Assembly: GCF_039962115.1 (NCBI RefSeq)
Contig: NZ_JAMPKJ010000014.1
Span: 1 to 64,000 of the forward strand
From: Funiculus sociatus GB2-C1
GTDB lineage: Bacteria > Cyanobacteriota > Cyanobacteriia > Cyanobacteriales > FACHB-T130
Direction: 5' to 3'
Length of the DNA: 64,000 nucleotides
Position numbers and translations under genes: made by a program. Positions 29,186 to 40,846 of this stretch are shown here, in pieces. The notes beneath the pieces are model-generated. The model ran no database searches. It saw only the letters and a program-made list of their open reading frames with translations, and was not told the origin of the DNA. Positions within the stretch are counted from its first letter, which is position 1. Each line of letters begins with the position of its first letter.

Positions 29186-32100
29186 TTAGAGCCGCTCCAG
29201 TCGCTCACGCAGAATTTCTGCCTGTTTCTCAGCTTCGGCTAGTGAGTCCCGCGCCTTTTGCACCACGTCAGGTGCGGCTTTCTCGACAAAATTGGCATTG
29301 CCTAAACGCCCGGAAAGGGATTTGGCTTCGGCTTCAACTTTGCTCAAGTTTTTATCTAGTTTGGCACGTAGTGCGTCCACATCGACGACTCCGGCAAGGG
29401 GAATTAAAACTTGGATTGTGCCAACGACACCAGCGATCGCTTTTGGCATAGCACTTTCTTCACTGTTCTCCTGTTCTGGTGGTCTTAAATCGGTTTCTGG
29501 GGGATGCGTGTAGCCAAGTTGTTTTGATGCTGTATCATTTTTGTCAATTTTGCCTTTGGCAATAATTTGTGTAACCTTTGACACTACAAAAAGACAAAGA
29601 AGCACCACAAATAAAAATGGCAGCAAAAACAAAAATGGTAACAAAATCGGGGCATTGGCACTAGATTTTTCCTTGACAGATGCCGCGAGATTTGGTTCCG
29701 TAGAAGACGAGAGGGCAGACTTTACCTCTGCGGATGAATCCGGCTTTAATATTTCGGTAGATGACGGGGTATCTTTTGCGCCCTTGATGGTTAATTTCTC
29801 TACCTTTGCCAAGTCTTGAATATAAGACTCCCCTAAGTTTAGGATATGCCGTTCCTTGTCGCTTTGGGTCTGCAAAATTACTGGAACCTTCACCCCAGGC
29901 TTGATGTCAGCTTCTGCCCGAAGATTGCGAATGGTGCGGATAGTGCCGAATAGCAATTCAAATTGCTGTTCTTTATCTGGGTCGATGAGTGCGGGATCTG
30001 CTTCGGGATAAGATTGTAACGCCAAAGCTTTGCCTTCACCAGCTTGAGTGAGAGTATGCCAAATTTCTTCAGTGATGTGAGGCATGAAGGGATGGAGTAA
30101 TTTTAGAATCCCTTCCAGCACATAGGCAAGCGTCTGCTGGGCAACTAGCCGCGATGCTGCTGGTGCTTCCGGACGCAGGCGAGGTTTTACCAGTTCAATG
30201 TACCAGTCGCAGAAGTCACCCCAAATAAATTCGTAAAGTCCTTTGGCAGCTTCCCCTAGTCCGTAGTTGTCGATGTATTGACTACTTTGCTGCACTACTT
30301 GATGGTAGCGGGAGAGAATCCAGCGATCGCATAATTCCAATGCCTCTGTTGCGGGGTTCCCCAGCTGTTGCGGCGTTCGACCATCCAGATTCATCATCAC
30401 AAACCGGGCAGCATTCCACAGCTTGTTAGTGAAATTGCGCGATGCTTCCACCGATGCCGATTCATCCGTCTTGCGATTGTATTCTAGGCGGATATCTTGA
30501 CCTGCACCAACCACTTCCTTAATCAGAGAATAGCGCAAAGCATCAGTGCCGTATTTGTCAATCAGCAACAGCGGATCGATACCATTGTTGGCAGACTTAG
30601 ACATCTTCTTGCCATTCTCATCCAGTACCAAACCGTGGATGTAAACGTCCTTGAAGGGCATTTGACCTGTGAAATGTCCAGCCATCATCGTCATTCTGGC
30701 AACCCAGAAGAAGATGATGTCAAAGCCAGTAACGAGGGTAGCGGTCGGGTAGTAAGTTGTCAAATCCTGGGTTTGTTCCGGCCAACCTAGAGTAGAAAAA
30801 GGCCACAATCCAGAAGAGAACCAGGTATCTAGCACATCTGGATCTTGTTCTAGTTTGACATTTTCGCCAAATTTTGCAACCGCTTTTTCTTTTGCTTCTG
30901 TCTCGTTTTGCGCCACCACAAACGGCGTGTTGTCGGTAATTTCACCACCAGTTTCGCTGACTGCATACCAGGCAGGAATTTGGTGTCCCCACCAAAGTTG
31001 GCGAGAGATGCACCAATCTTGTAGTTTGACTAGCCAATCCCGATAAACCTTAGTCCAACGCTGGGGAATAAACTCTGGGGAACTTTTATCGTCTAAGAAT
31101 TGTAACGCCCGGTCAGCGAGGGGGCGAATTTTGACAAACCACTGAGTAGAGAGGAGGGGTTCGACCGGGACTTTACCGCGATCGCTATAAGGAACCGTAT
31201 GCTTATAATCCTCTATCTTGACCAAAAACCCGTCTGATTCCAGTCGCTGCACCACATTTTTCCGGGCAACAAAGCGGTCTTGTCCCTGGAACTCCCCAGC
31301 ATTTTCGTTTAAAGTGCCGTCCTTATTCATGATGTTGATAAACGGCAAATTGTGGCGCTTACCCATCGCAAAGTCGTTGGGGTCGTGGGCTGGTGTCACC
31401 TTCACGCAACCAGTCCCAAAGGCAGGATCGACCAATTCATCGGCAATAATCGGAATTTCCCGCTGCATAATTGGCAGCATCAGCGTCTTCCCAATCAAAT
31501 CTTTGTAGCGGTCATCATTGGGATTCACTGCCACCGCCGTATCTCCCAGCATCGTCTCCGGTCGAGTTGTCGCCACCTCCATAAAGCCAGAACCATCCGT
31601 GAGGGGATAGCGGAAGTGCCACAGATTACCGTTAACTTCCTTGTTTTCCACCTCCAAGTCAGAAACCGCAGACTGAGTTCCAGGACACCAGTTCACCAGG
31701 TAATTGCCGCGATAGATCAACCCTTCCTCATACATTCGGGTAAAGGCTTCCAGTACCGCTTTAGATAAGCCTTCATCCAGCGTGAAGCGTTCCCGCGACC
31801 AATCTACCGAAACGCCCAAACTCCGCAGTTGGTTAACAATCTTACCCCCAGATTCAGTTTTCCACTGCCAAGCTTTTTCGAGGAATGCTTCGCGCCCTAA
31901 CTCAAAGCGAGTTTTACCTTCTTTTTTAAGTTGCTTTTCCAGAATCGTTTGCACTGCAATACTCGCGTGGTCGGTTCCCGGTACCCACAAGGTATTGCGC
32001 CCTTTCATTCGGTGGTAGCGGACGAGGGTATCAATCAGGATACTCTCGAAGGCGTGTCCCATGTGCAAGCTACCCGTGACGTTGGGCGGGGGAATGACGA

Positions 32101-32230
32101 TGCAGTAGGGTTCGCCAGGATGATTGGGGTCTGCTTGGAAGATGTGGTTTTCTTCCCAGAATTTTTGCCACTTGGTGTCGGTGGTTTTGGCGTCGTATTG
32201 GCTGGCGAGGGTGGGGATTGTTGCGGTCAT
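29186..32230 (-). CDS. valS: Valyl-tRNA synthetase with membrane-segment insertion
   Basis: A 1014-residue class I aminoacyl-tRNA synthetase charging tRNA-Val in the cytoplasm. It shows the HIGH-type [14 protein letters not shown], the editing domain ([15 protein letters not shown], then [15 protein letters not shown]) and KMSKS in [10 protein letters not shown]. The anticodon-binding domain follows, then at residues about 815-922 an insertion rich in Ser, Glu and Lys with a hydrophobic segment at about 860-882, and finally the C-terminal tRNA-binding coiled coil. The insertion adds about 110 residues to the family's usual plan. Membrane attachment of other cyanobacterial synthetases by appended CAAD domains is known. 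Here I do not see the CAAD consensus. Confidence 0.96.
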   Translation of the reverse strand: MTATIPTLASQYDAKTTDTKWQKFWEENHIFQADPNHPGEPYCIVIPPPNVTGSLHMGHAFESILIDTLVRYHRMKGRNTLWVPGTDHASIAVQTILEKQLKKEGKTRFELGREAFLEKAWQWKTESGGKIVNQLRSLGVSVDWSRERFTLDEGLSKAVLEAFTRMYEEGLIYRGNYLVNWCPGTQSAVSDLEVENKEVNGNLWHFRYPLTDGSGFMEVATTRPETMLGDTAVAVNPNDDRYKDLIGKTLMLPIMQREIPIIADELVDPAFGTGCVKVTPAHDPNDFAMGKRHNLPFINIMNKDGTLNENAGEFQGQDRFVARKNVVQRLESDGFLVKIEDYKHTVPYSDRGKVPVEPLLSTQWFVKIRPLADRALQFLDDKSSPEFIPQRWTKVYRDWLVKLQDWCISRQLWWGHQIPAWYAVSETGGEITDNTPFVVAQNETEAKEKAVAKFGENVKLEQDPDVLDTWFSSGLWPFSTLGWPEQTQDLTTYYPTATLVTGFDIIFFWVARMTMMAGHFTGQMPFKDVYIHGLVLDENGKKMSKSANNGIDPLLLIDKYGTDALRYSLIKEVVGAGQDIRLEYNRKTDESASVEASRNFTNKLWNAARFVMMNLDGRTPQQLGNPATEALELCDRWILSRYHQVVQQSSQYIDNYGLGEAAKGLYEFIWGDFCDWYIELVKPRLRPEAPAASRLVAQQTLAYVLEGILKLLHPFMPHITEEIWHTLTQAGEGKALALQSYPEADPALIDPDKEQQFELLFGTIRTIRNLRAEADIKPGVKVPVILQTQSDKERHILNLGESYIQDLAKVEKLTIKGAKDTPSSTEILKPDSSAEVKSALSSSTEPNLAASVKEKSSANAPILLPFLFLLPFLFVVLLCLFVVSKVTQIIAKGKIDKNDTASKQLGYTHPPETDLRPPEQENSEESAMPKAIAGVVGTIQVLIPLAGVVDVDALRAKLDKNLSKVEAEAKSLSGRLGNANFVEKAAPDVVQKARDSLAEAEKQAEILRERLERL

Positions 32231-32710
32231 GCTGGGAAGACTAAATGAAGAGGGGTTTAACTAAATTTTGCCATACGGTAGGGGGGGTAAGAAGAATGAA
32301 CTGCTTTGGCGGAGCCTGCGCGGTTTATTTCTCCAAAAAATCCTTGCTTTTAGGTTTTACCATTTTGCACCATGACTTTTAAGTAGTATTGCCAGACTTG
32401 TTATTAGCTCAGAAATTATCAAAATTTCTAAATTCATAATCTCAACGCTTAATTAGTTATGGTCAATCATTGAGGATATATCGAGGCTTTTGGTGCAGTT
32501 GGAAATCGAAGAGTTATACAAGAATGACTCTGCTGGTAAAAGTATTTCTGTTCCCTTGTGTTGGCGATAGGAGTTTATCTTTACCCCATCAAATTTTAGC
32601 AATTCTGCTTTTGTTTGGTTGCGTATTTCTTGGCGATGAGCCAAGTTACCCGGAACAATTATATGTTTACCAAACATATTTTAAGTGTGAATCGGTCTTT
32701 AAGGTCAACT
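32231..32710. other. Gap without a convincing gene
   Basis: The 480 bp after the valS start hold no ORF with a good start. A 102-codon frame (32470-32778) has no family resemblance and runs into the repeat at 32711. A GC-rich stretch lies at about 32295-32320, close to the valS promoter region. Confidence 0.4.
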
Positions 32711-32792
32711 TCACCAAGGTTTTAGCTCTGCTTGTAAGCTATATTTACTTACCTTTCAACTACTTTTTTGGCATATAAGGTGCTGAAGATCC
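32711..32792. repeat. Diverged direct repeat, left copy (A)
   Basis: This stretch matches 41004-41095 over about 80 bp, including CAACTACTTTTTTGGCATAT and TTTAGCT(C/T)TGCTT. The pair brackets the histidine-kinase genes. Confidence 0.6.
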
Positions 32793-32861
32793 AATAATGA
32801 CAATTTTAGTTTATTTGATGCGATCACGTCTTGGAGACAGAGGTTTGACACTTCCGGCTAG

Positions 32862-32981
32862 CTGAAAGCTAAAGAATCTACTCAAGCCATTCCGATGATT
32901 TTTCTGAGCGCGCTTTGCGAAACGGCGGATAAAGTCAGAAAGTGGAGTTCTATTGCTCTGGATTACGGCCCTCCAGTATGA
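32862..32981 (+). pseudogene. Decayed response-regulator receiver fragment
   Basis: The frame reads LKAKESTQAIPMIFLSALCE and then TADKV, very close to [20 protein letters not shown] and TVDKI of the receiver in the gene at 39249-40829. It loses similarity after Val-Arg and stops at 32981. There is no start codon and no aspartate-bearing N-terminal half, so only the central part of a receiver remains. Confidence 0.75.
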
Positions 32982-33234
32982 ATGCGATCACTTGTATATG
33001 CTAGTAGGCGCGATCGCTTATATCGTCAAGGGCTGTCTTGATACTTTTAGCAAAACTTTACTATTTGGCAGTGGTTGGTTGGCAAATACTAACTTCTATT
33101 TCTAAATGTTTAGCTTTATTTAGCTTTGGAAAAATTGGTGATTGGCTGGGAAATATAAATAAAGCTAGGTAAAATCCGGTACGCATCCATCTACTCTTAC
33201 GTCAGTTCGCACTATCTATTACTTCTACAAAATA
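32982..33234. other. Upstream region of the large kinase gene
   Basis: AT-rich sequence without a gene. Two HIP1 or near-HIP1 sites occur early in it. The kinase start at 33235 has no clear SD. Confidence 0.35.
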
Positions 33235-36200
33235 ATGCTTACTCTTCCCACCTACGAACTTACTCAAGTTTTGCATGAAGGTATATCTACAATTATTTAT
33301 CGCGCTTCCAGACAGTTAGATAAAGCTTCCGTAATTGTTAAAGCCCTTAAAGCAGAGTATCCCACTCTGGAAGAGCTGAGTCGGTTAAGACATGAATATA
33401 AAATTTTAGAAAATGCAGTAGATATAGAAGGAATTGTTAAGCCCCTAGCTTTAGAAAATTATAACAACGGTTTAGCGCTAATTTTGCCAGATTTTGGGGC
33501 AGAATCGCTGAAAAAATATTTAAGCGATCGCTCTCTGGAAGTAACTAAATTCCTAAATATAGCCATACAGCTAGCATCCACCTTAGCACAACTGCATCAA
33601 GCCCAAATTATTCATAAAGATATTAAGCCTGACAATATTGTAATTAACCCGCAAACCGGGCTAGTTAAATTCATCGACTTCAGCATTGCATCCAGCCTAG
33701 AGAGAGAAAATCAAACGCTTGGCAACCCCAACTTACTAGAAGGCACACTCGCCTATATGTCGCCAGAGCAAACTGGCAGAATGAATCGGTCAATTGACTA
33801 TCGCACCGACTTTTATTCCTTGGGCGTTACGTTTTATGAAATGCTAACGGGTAAATTGCCTTTTGAAGCGCTTGAACCGCTGGAATTAGTACATTGCCAT
33901 ATTGCTAAAGTTCCAGTTCCACCTCATCAGGTCAATTCACAAATTCCTGAAGCTATTTCAAATCTGGTAATAAAATTATTAGCTAAAACTGCTGAAGAAC
34001 GCTATCAAAGTGCGGAGGGATTAAAATTTGACTTAGAAACTTGCTTGCTAAAACTGCAAACTACTGGAACGATTTCTAATTTTATACCCGGTAGTGCAGA
34101 TAAAGCAGCTCAATTACTGATACCACAAAAACTTTATGGTCGTGAAGCAGAAGTTACTACCCTTCTGAAAACATTCGATCGCGTTGCTGCTGGCACGACG
34201 GAAATAATGCTGGTATCGGGTTACTCCGGCATTGGTAAAACTGTTTTGGTGAATGAAGTTCACAAACCTATTGTACGGCAACGTGGCTATTTTATTGCCG
34301 GAAAGTTTGACCAGTTTAAACGGAATATTCCTTATGCTTCTTTAATTCAAGCTTTCCAATCGTTAATTCTGCAACTGCTAACCGAAGGCGAAATAGAAAT
34401 CCAAGCTTGGAAAGAAAAATTGCTATCCGCTTTAGGCGATAACGGACAAGTTATTATCGATGTTATCCCTGAAGTCGAATTAATTATCGGCAAGCAGCCA
34501 CTCGTACCGGAACTAGGAGCAACAGAGTCTCAAAACCGTTTTAGTCGGGTTTTTAAACAATTTATTAGCGTGTTTACAACAGAAAAACACCCTCTTGTTG
34601 TGTTTCTGGATGACTTGCAGTGGGCGGATTCGGCATCGCTGAAATTAATCGAACTATTGATAACCGATAGCGATAGCAAGTATTTATTGCTCATTGGCGC
34701 GTATCGAGATAACGAAGTTTTTCCCACCCATCCGACTGTCCAGACAATTGAAAAAATTCAAAAAACAGCTGCGTCGGTAAATAATATCGTACTCAGCCCG
34801 TTACAACTCGTTCATGTTGAAGAATTAATCGCCGATACTTTAAATGAATTTATTTGTTCGGGATCGCTATCTGTAGAAACACAAAATTTAGCGTCTCTAC
34901 TTTTAAACAAAACCCAAGGCAATCCCTTCTTTTTAACTCAACTCCTCAAAACTCTTTATCAAGAAAATTTACTAGGTTATGACTTACACTCAAGTGAGTG
35001 GCAGTGGAATATTGAGCAAATTCTGGCAATTGGCATCACTGATTATAATGTTGTTGAGTTGATTGCTAGAAATATTCGTAAACTGCCGGATGAGACACAG
35101 AAAGTATTAAAACTAGCAGCTTGTATTGGCAACAGTTTTAATTTAGAAGTTTTGAGCGTTGTCAATGAAGAAACCACCTTAGTTACTGCTGTACAGTTGT
35201 GGTCTGCACTTCAGGCAGGTTTGATTTTACCCCTAAGCAATGATTACAAAATCCCTCTAGTATTTAATCAGGAGGAATTCGGCGGGATTACCTTAACAGA
35301 TGTCAAGGTTGATTACAAGTTTTTACATGACCGCGTGCAGCAAGCGGCTTATTCTCTAATCCCAGATGAAGAGAAAAAACAGACTCACCTGAAAATTGGT
35401 CAATTACTACTGCAAAATACAACGCCTCAAGAACGAAAAGAAAATATTTTCGCACTGGTTAACCAACTCAATTATGGTACTGGCTTACTAACTTCTGAGC
35501 CGGAAAAATACGAACTATCTCAACTCAATCTTATCGCTGGTCAAAGAGCCAAAGCAGCAACAGCCCACGATTCCGCCGTTAAATATTTGCAGGTGGGTTT
35601 ATCTCTTCTGGTAAGAGATAGCTGGGAAAGCCAATATGAATTGACATTAGCACTGCATGAGGAAGCAGCAGAAGCAGCTTTTTTGGGCGGTAATTTTGAA
35701 GGAATGCAGAGATTCGTTGAGATAGTACAGAACTCTGCCAAAACGCTGTTAGACAAAATTAAAGTGTATGAAGTCCAGATTCAAGCTTATGTTTCGCAGA
35801 ACAAGCTACTAGAAGCAGTTAATACAGCGTTAGAAGTTTTAAAGCTGTTAGGGGTGGAGTTTCCCCAAGAGCCGAAACCGTCAGATATTGGGCAAGCACT
35901 AGGGGAAACTGCGGCAATTTTGAATAGGAAGCCAATTGAGCAATTAATTGACCTGCCTCAAATGACTGAGCCTTATAAACTAGCAGCGATGAGACTTATG
36001 TCAAGTATCTTTGCTCCTGCATACGTTGCTGCACCAGAACTGGTTCCCTTGACGGTGTGCAAACAAATAGCTTTATCCATCAAATATGGTAATGCTTCCG
36101 TGTCTCCCTTTGTTTATGCCAATTATGGTCTTCTTCTTTGTGGCATTGTCGGAGATATTGATTCAGGTTATCAGTTCGGCCAATTGGCTTTAACTCTAGT

Positions 36201-39200
36201 GTCAAAGTTAAATGCTAAAGAAATCAAAGCTAAGACAATTGCCATAGTAAATATATTTATCCAACCTTGGAAAGAGCATCTTAGAGAAACGTTAGAACCT
36301 TTCGTGTCAGCTTACGATAGCGGAATGGAGACGGGAGATTTAGAATGGGCTGCCTTCGGTCTACTAGAGTACTCCTATTTCGCTTACTTTAGCGGCAAAG
36401 AACTGGCTGTCCTTGAAAGAGAGATGGCAAGAAACAGAGATGCTATTCATAAAATCAAGCAAGAAACAGCACTTTATTATATAGAAATATATTGGCAGGC
36501 CGTCTTAAATCTGCTTGGAAAGAGTGAAAATCTATGTCGTCTAAAGGGTGAAGCCTGCGATGAGCAGATAAGGTTGCCATTGCATCAACAAGCAAAGGAC
36601 ACAGTGGGAGTTGCCTACATATATTGGAACAAACTTTTACTTAGTTACTGGTTTGAAAATTACTCGGAAGCAATTGAAAATACTGCCATAGCAGAGAAGT
36701 ATTTGGAGGCGGTAGTAGGATTACCCCTCGTTCCTCTCTTCCATTTTTACGATTCTTTAGTATGGCTAGCCGTGTATACCAATAGCTCGCAGTCTAAACA
36801 ACAGGAAATTCTCAAACGGGTACAAGCGAATCAAGAAAAAATGCAGAAATGGGCGCATCATGCCCCAATGAATCATCTGCACAAATTTTATTTAGTAGAG
36901 GCAGAACGGCATCGGGTTTTAGGAGAAAAAGTAGAAGCGATAGAGAATTACGATCGCGCCATTGCCCTCGCTAAAGAAAACGAGTATATCAACGAGGAAG
37001 CACTCGCTTATGAACTCGCCGCCAAATTTTATCTGTCATGGGGTAAAGAAAAAATTGCCCGCACCTACATGACCGATGCTTATTATGCCTATATGCGTTG
37101 GGGGGCTATTGCTAAAGTCAAGGATTTAGAGTCAAGATACCCGCAATTAATAGCGCGATCACTTGTCACAGAAACCCCCTTTAACTTCGACTTAACTGGA
37201 ACAATTACCAGTCTAACCACCACAGGTAGCCAGGCAGAAATTCTGGACATGGCTTCAGTAATAAAAGCGTCTCAAGCCATTTCCGGTGAAATTGTCTTAG
37301 AAAACCTGCTAGAAAAATTAATGAAAATATTGATAGAAAATGCAGGTGCTGAAACTGGCTTGCTCATTTTATCAAAGCAGGGTCAATTCTTTATAGAAGC
37401 AGCCGGAAATAAAGAGCAAGTACAAGTGCTGCGATCGCTTCCTGTATCAACCAGCCAGCAGCTACCTGTCTCAGTAATAAACTACGTCACCAGAACTCAA
37501 AAAGATGTCGTTTTAAACGATGCCGTTCAGGAGAAAATATTTAACACCGATCCTTATATCATCCAAAATAATCCAAAATCTCTCCTGTGTGTCCCCATCA
37601 TCTATCAAGGCAAGTTAACTGCGATTCTTTATCTAGAAAATAATCTAATTGCCGGTGCATTTACGCCGAAACGTATAGAAGTTCTACGGATATTATCCTC
37701 GCAGGCGGCAATTTCAATTGAGCATGCTCGTTTGTACACCGATTTAGAAGTAGCCAACGCGAGTTTAGAAGCGAAAGTAGAAGAACGAACCCAAGAGTTA
37801 CAGGAAAAAAATGTGCGCTTGCAAACAGCAGAAACAGTCGCACAATCTGCCAACCGTGCCAAAAGTGATTTCCTCGCGAGTATGAGCCACGAACTCCGCA
37901 CACCACTTAATGGCATATTGGGTTATGCTCAAATCCTCAAACGCGATAAAACTATAACTGACTCGCAAAAAGATGGTTTAAATATCATTCACCAGTGCGG
38001 CGAACACTTGCTGAACTTGATTAATGAAGTTCTAGATTTATCCAAAATCGAAGCTAGAAAGATGGAACTCCATCCGACAGAATTTCATTTTACAGAATTT
38101 CTAGAAGGCCTAGCTGAAATCTGCCGCATTAAGGCGCGACAAAAAGGCATTTCATTAATTTATGAACCGATTACATTACTTCCTACCGGAGTCCGAGCGG
38201 ATGAACAAAGGCTGCGGCAAGTATTAATTAACTTACTAGGAAATGCCGTAAAATTCACTCAAACTGGCGGAGTTGCTTTTAAGGTAGGTTATCACGAAGG
38301 CAAGATTCGGTTTCAAGTGGAAGATACGGGATTGGGGATGGCACCAGAACAATTAGAAGAAATATTTTTGCCCTTCCATCAGGTCGGAGACCACAACCTC
38401 AAAACTGAGGGAACTGGATTGGGATTGGCAATTAGCCGTCAATTAGTTGAGTTGATGGGTGGCGAAATTAAAGTAAAAACTACCTTGGGTAAAGGTAGCA
38501 TTTTCTTCTTTGATTTAGACTTGCCGGAAGCCTCTGACTGGGCCGATAATAGGAAAGAGTACAAACTAAATATACAAGGTTTCAAAGGCTATAAGCGTAA
38601 ACTTATCATAGCAGATGATAAAAAAGAAAATCGCTCACTATTGGTCAAAATGTTATCGCCTTTAGGGTTTGAGATAGTGGAAGCAACAGATGGTCAAGAC
38701 TGTCTAAATAAGGCTGAGGAATTGAATCCTGATTGCATCTTAATGGACTTGATGATGCCTCAGTTGAATGGTTTTGAAGCTACCCGAAGGATTAAGCGAT
38801 CGCCAGAACTAAAAGATGTGGTAGTGATTGGCACTTCCGCCAGCGTTTTTGAGTTCGATCAGGACAAAAGCAAGGAGGCGGGTTGCAACGATTTTCTACC
38901 CAAACCTATTCGAGTAGAAGACCTGTTAGATAAGTTAAACGTTCACTTAAACTTGGAGTGGGTTTATGAGGAAAGCAATAGTGAAAATGCAACTATGCAC
39001 GCAGAAGAAAATTCTCAGGATACTAGACTCAAAACTCAGCATCCGCTTGTAGCCCCTCCTACAGAAGAGATTGCTGCTTTGTTGGATTTAGTAATGATGG
39101 GCGATCTCAATAGTATTGTCGAAAGAGCGGTTAACCTGGAAAAAAAAGATGTGATGTTTGCGCCTTTTGCCAGGGAAATACAGGAATTAGCTAAAGGTTT

Positions 39201-39252
39201 TCAGGTTAAGAAAATACGCGATCTCCTTAAAAATGTAGGAATAAATAAATGA
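33235..39252 (+). CDS. Ser/Thr kinase-ATPase-GAF-histidine kinase-receiver multidomain protein
   Basis: A 2005-residue signalling protein. In order: a Ser/Thr kinase domain (1 to about 270, HKDIKPDN, DFS instead of DFG, APE-like SPEQ); an AAA/NTPase (about 295-560, Walker A GYSGIGKT, DDLQWAD); a helical repeat region (about 650-1320); a GAF domain (about 1345-1500); a short coiled coil; HisKA with SHELRTPLN (His near 1551); HATPase_c (about 1655-1770, DTGLGM, GTGLGLAIS); and a receiver (about 1787-1905, phosphoacceptor in LMDLMMP). It is a trifunctional kinase family known in cyanobacteria. The gene overlaps the next one by ATGA, so both are probably translated together. Confidence 0.93.
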   Translation: MLTLPTYELTQVLHEGISTIIYRASRQLDKASVIVKALKAEYPTLEELSRLRHEYKILENAVDIEGIVKPLALENYNNGLALILPDFGAESLKKYLSDRSLEVTKFLNIAIQLASTLAQLHQAQIIHKDIKPDNIVINPQTGLVKFIDFSIASSLERENQTLGNPNLLEGTLAYMSPEQTGRMNRSIDYRTDFYSLGVTFYEMLTGKLPFEALEPLELVHCHIAKVPVPPHQVNSQIPEAISNLVIKLLAKTAEERYQSAEGLKFDLETCLLKLQTTGTISNFIPGSADKAAQLLIPQKLYGREAEVTTLLKTFDRVAAGTTEIMLVSGYSGIGKTVLVNEVHKPIVRQRGYFIAGKFDQFKRNIPYASLIQAFQSLILQLLTEGEIEIQAWKEKLLSALGDNGQVIIDVIPEVELIIGKQPLVPELGATESQNRFSRVFKQFISVFTTEKHPLVVFLDDLQWADSASLKLIELLITDSDSKYLLLIGAYRDNEVFPTHPTVQTIEKIQKTAASVNNIVLSPLQLVHVEELIADTLNEFICSGSLSVETQNLASLLLNKTQGNPFFLTQLLKTLYQENLLGYDLHSSEWQWNIEQILAIGITDYNVVELIARNIRKLPDETQKVLKLAACIGNSFNLEVLSVVNEETTLVTAVQLWSALQAGLILPLSNDYKIPLVFNQEEFGGITLTDVKVDYKFLHDRVQQAAYSLIPDEEKKQTHLKIGQLLLQNTTPQERKENIFALVNQLNYGTGLLTSEPEKYELSQLNLIAGQRAKAATAHDSAVKYLQVGLSLLVRDSWESQYELTLALHEEAAEAAFLGGNFEGMQRFVEIVQNSAKTLLDKIKVYEVQIQAYVSQNKLLEAVNTALEVLKLLGVEFPQEPKPSDIGQALGETAAILNRKPIEQLIDLPQMTEPYKLAAMRLMSSIFAPAYVAAPELVPLTVCKQIALSIKYGNASVSPFVYANYGLLLCGIVGDIDSGYQFGQLALTLVSKLNAKEIKAKTIAIVNIFIQPWKEHLRETLEPFVSAYDSGMETGDLEWAAFGLLEYSYFAYFSGKELAVLEREMARNRDAIHKIKQETALYYIEIYWQAVLNLLGKSENLCRLKGEACDEQIRLPLHQQAKDTVGVAYIYWNKLLLSYWFENYSEAIENTAIAEKYLEAVVGLPLVPLFHFYDSLVWLAVYTNSSQSKQQEILKRVQANQEKMQKWAHHAPMNHLHKFYLVEAERHRVLGEKVEAIENYDRAIALAKENEYINEEALAYELAAKFYLSWGKEKIARTYMTDAYYAYMRWGAIAKVKDLESRYPQLIARSLVTETPFNFDLTGTITSLTTTGSQAEILDMASVIKASQAISGEIVLENLLEKLMKILIENAGAETGLLILSKQGQFFIEAAGNKEQVQVLRSLPVSTSQQLPVSVINYVTRTQKDVVLNDAVQEKIFNTDPYIIQNNPKSLLCVPIIYQGKLTAILYLENNLIAGAFTPKRIEVLRILSSQAAISIEHARLYTDLEVANASLEAKVEERTQELQEKNVRLQTAETVAQSANRAKSDFLASMSHELRTPLNGILGYAQILKRDKTITDSQKDGLNIIHQCGEHLLNLINEVLDLSKIEARKMELHPTEFHFTEFLEGLAEICRIKARQKGISLIYEPITLLPTGVRADEQRLRQVLINLLGNAVKFTQTGGVAFKVGYHEGKIRFQVEDTGLGMAPEQLEEIFLPFHQVGDHNLKTEGTGLGLAISRQLVELMGGEIKVKTTLGKGSIFFFDLDLPEASDWADNRKEYKLNIQGFKGYKRKLIIADDKKENRSLLVKMLSPLGFEIVEATDGQDCLNKAEELNPDCILMDLMMPQLNGFEATRRIKRSPELKDVVVIGTSASVFEFDQDKSKEAGCNDFLPKPIRVEDLLDKLNVHLNLEWVYEESNSENATMHAEENSQDTRLKTQHPLVAPPTEEIAALLDLVMMGDLNSIVERAVNLEKKDVMFAPFAREIQELAKGFQVKKIRDLLKNVGINK

Positions 39253-40829
39253 AAAGCACAAATACTAATAACGGCGTAATTTTAATCGTTGATGACAACC
39301 CAACTAATTTAAAAGTCCTGTTCAAGTTTCTGGCTGACTCTGGCTTCAAAGTTTTGGTAGCTGAGGATGGCGAAGATGCGATCGCGCAGGTGGATTATGC
39401 ACTGCCAGACCTCATCTTATTGGATGTACTCATGCCTGGAATGGATGGCTTTGAAACTTGCCGCCACTTGAAAGCTAAGGAATCAACGAAAGAAATTCCC
39501 ATAATTTTTATGACGGCGCTTTCTGAAACGGTGGATAAAATTACAGGCTTGAGTCTTGGAGCCGTAGACTATATTACTAAACCACTTCAGCATGAAGAGG
39601 TTTTAGCCCGTCTCAAGGTTCATTTAAGCTTGCGAAATCTAACTAAAAAGTTACAAGATCAAAACGTGCGTCTTGAAGAGGAGATTGAAGAGCGTGCAAA
39701 GGTAGAGGCAGCTCTCTTAACGCTCACTTCTGAATTAGAAATACGAGTTGCAGAAAGAACGGCTGAACTTTTCCAATCAAATCAGCTGTTGACGGGGTCG
39801 AATGAGCAGCTGAAACAAGAAATCCAAGAACGCATCACTACGGAAACTGCATTGCAGAAATCAGAAGCACGTTATCGAGAACAAGCCAATCAGCTAGAAC
39901 TTGCCTTTCGCAAACTTAAAGAAACTCAAAGCCAATTAGTTCACAGTGAAAAAATGTCCAGCTTGGGACAATTGGTTGCAGGGGTGGCACATGAAATTAA
40001 TAATCCTGTCAACTTTATCTACGGCAATCTTACCCACGCGCATCATTATAGCCAAGACATTCTCGGACTCTTGAAGCTCTATATTAAGTATCTTCCATCA
40101 CCGCCGCCGGAGATTCAGGAGTACGTTGAGGCTATAGATTTGGAGTTTTTGATTGAAGATTTGCCCAAATTGCTAGCTTCGATGAAGGTGGGAGCCGATC
40201 GCATCCGGGAGATTATTCAGTCGTTGCGACATTTTTCCCGTGTGGATGAAGCCCAAATGAAGCCAGTGGATATTCATGCTGGGCTGGATAGCACGCTGTT
40301 GATTTTGCACAATCGGTTTAAACCTAGTGCTAACCATCCAGGTATTCAGCTTGTCAAAGAATATAGCAAGCTGCCACCAGTAGAGTGTTATGCAGGGCAG
40401 CTCAACCAGGTGTTTATGAATTTGATTGCCAATGCAATTGATGCGTTGGAGGACTATGACAAAAACCGATCGCCCGAAGAAGTTTACTGTTCCCTGAGCT
40501 TAATTCGTATTCGCACGGAAGTAACCGATAGTAACTTCGTGACTATTCGGATTGGGGATAATGGCCCTGGTATAGCACCTGAAGTACGCGATCGCCTATT
40601 CGACCCGTTCTTTACAACGAAACCCCCAGGTAGAGGTACTGGTTTGGGCTTGTCTATTAGCTACCAAATTGTCGCCTCCAAACACGGTGGTCAGATAATG
40701 TGTATTTCAGCGCCGGGACAGGGAGCCGAGTTTATAATTAAAATTCCGATTCGACGACAGCCTCTGGAATCGGCTTGCCAATTAGGTAAGTTGGAAAAAA
40801 AAAGCATAATTTCGGCTAGTCTCCGGTAA
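39249..40829 (+). CDS. Receiver-histidine kinase hybrid protein
   Basis: A 526-residue protein with an N-terminal receiver (about 10-125, phosphoacceptor in ILLDVLMPG, Lys in DYITKPLQ), a long coiled coil (about 130-235), a HisKA helix with [19 protein letters not shown] and an HATPase_c domain ([33 protein letters not shown]). It overlaps the upstream kinase gene by 4 bp and is likely its partner, perhaps receiving phosphate from it. No DNA-binding output is present. Confidence 0.93.
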   Translation: MKSTNTNNGVILIVDDNPTNLKVLFKFLADSGFKVLVAEDGEDAIAQVDYALPDLILLDVLMPGMDGFETCRHLKAKESTKEIPIIFMTALSETVDKITGLSLGAVDYITKPLQHEEVLARLKVHLSLRNLTKKLQDQNVRLEEEIEERAKVEAALLTLTSELEIRVAERTAELFQSNQLLTGSNEQLKQEIQERITTETALQKSEARYREQANQLELAFRKLKETQSQLVHSEKMSSLGQLVAGVAHEINNPVNFIYGNLTHAHHYSQDILGLLKLYIKYLPSPPPEIQEYVEAIDLEFLIEDLPKLLASMKVGADRIREIIQSLRHFSRVDEAQMKPVDIHAGLDSTLLILHNRFKPSANHPGIQLVKEYSKLPPVECYAGQLNQVFMNLIANAIDALEDYDKNRSPEEVYCSLSLIRIRTEVTDSNFVTIRIGDNGPGIAPEVRDRLFDPFFTTKPPGRGTGLGLSISYQIVASKHGGQIMCISAPGQGAEFIIKIPIRRQPLESACQLGKLEKKSIISASLR

Positions 40830-40846
40830 GTGTCTGTCTACCGAAA

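Noticed and set aside
31352-31768. 138-codon plus frame inside valS
   Set aside because: Shadow of the valS editing-domain coding sequence.
32470-32778. 102-codon frame before the large kinase gene
   Set aside because: The 3' part is the direct repeat at 32711, and the 5' part has no coding character.
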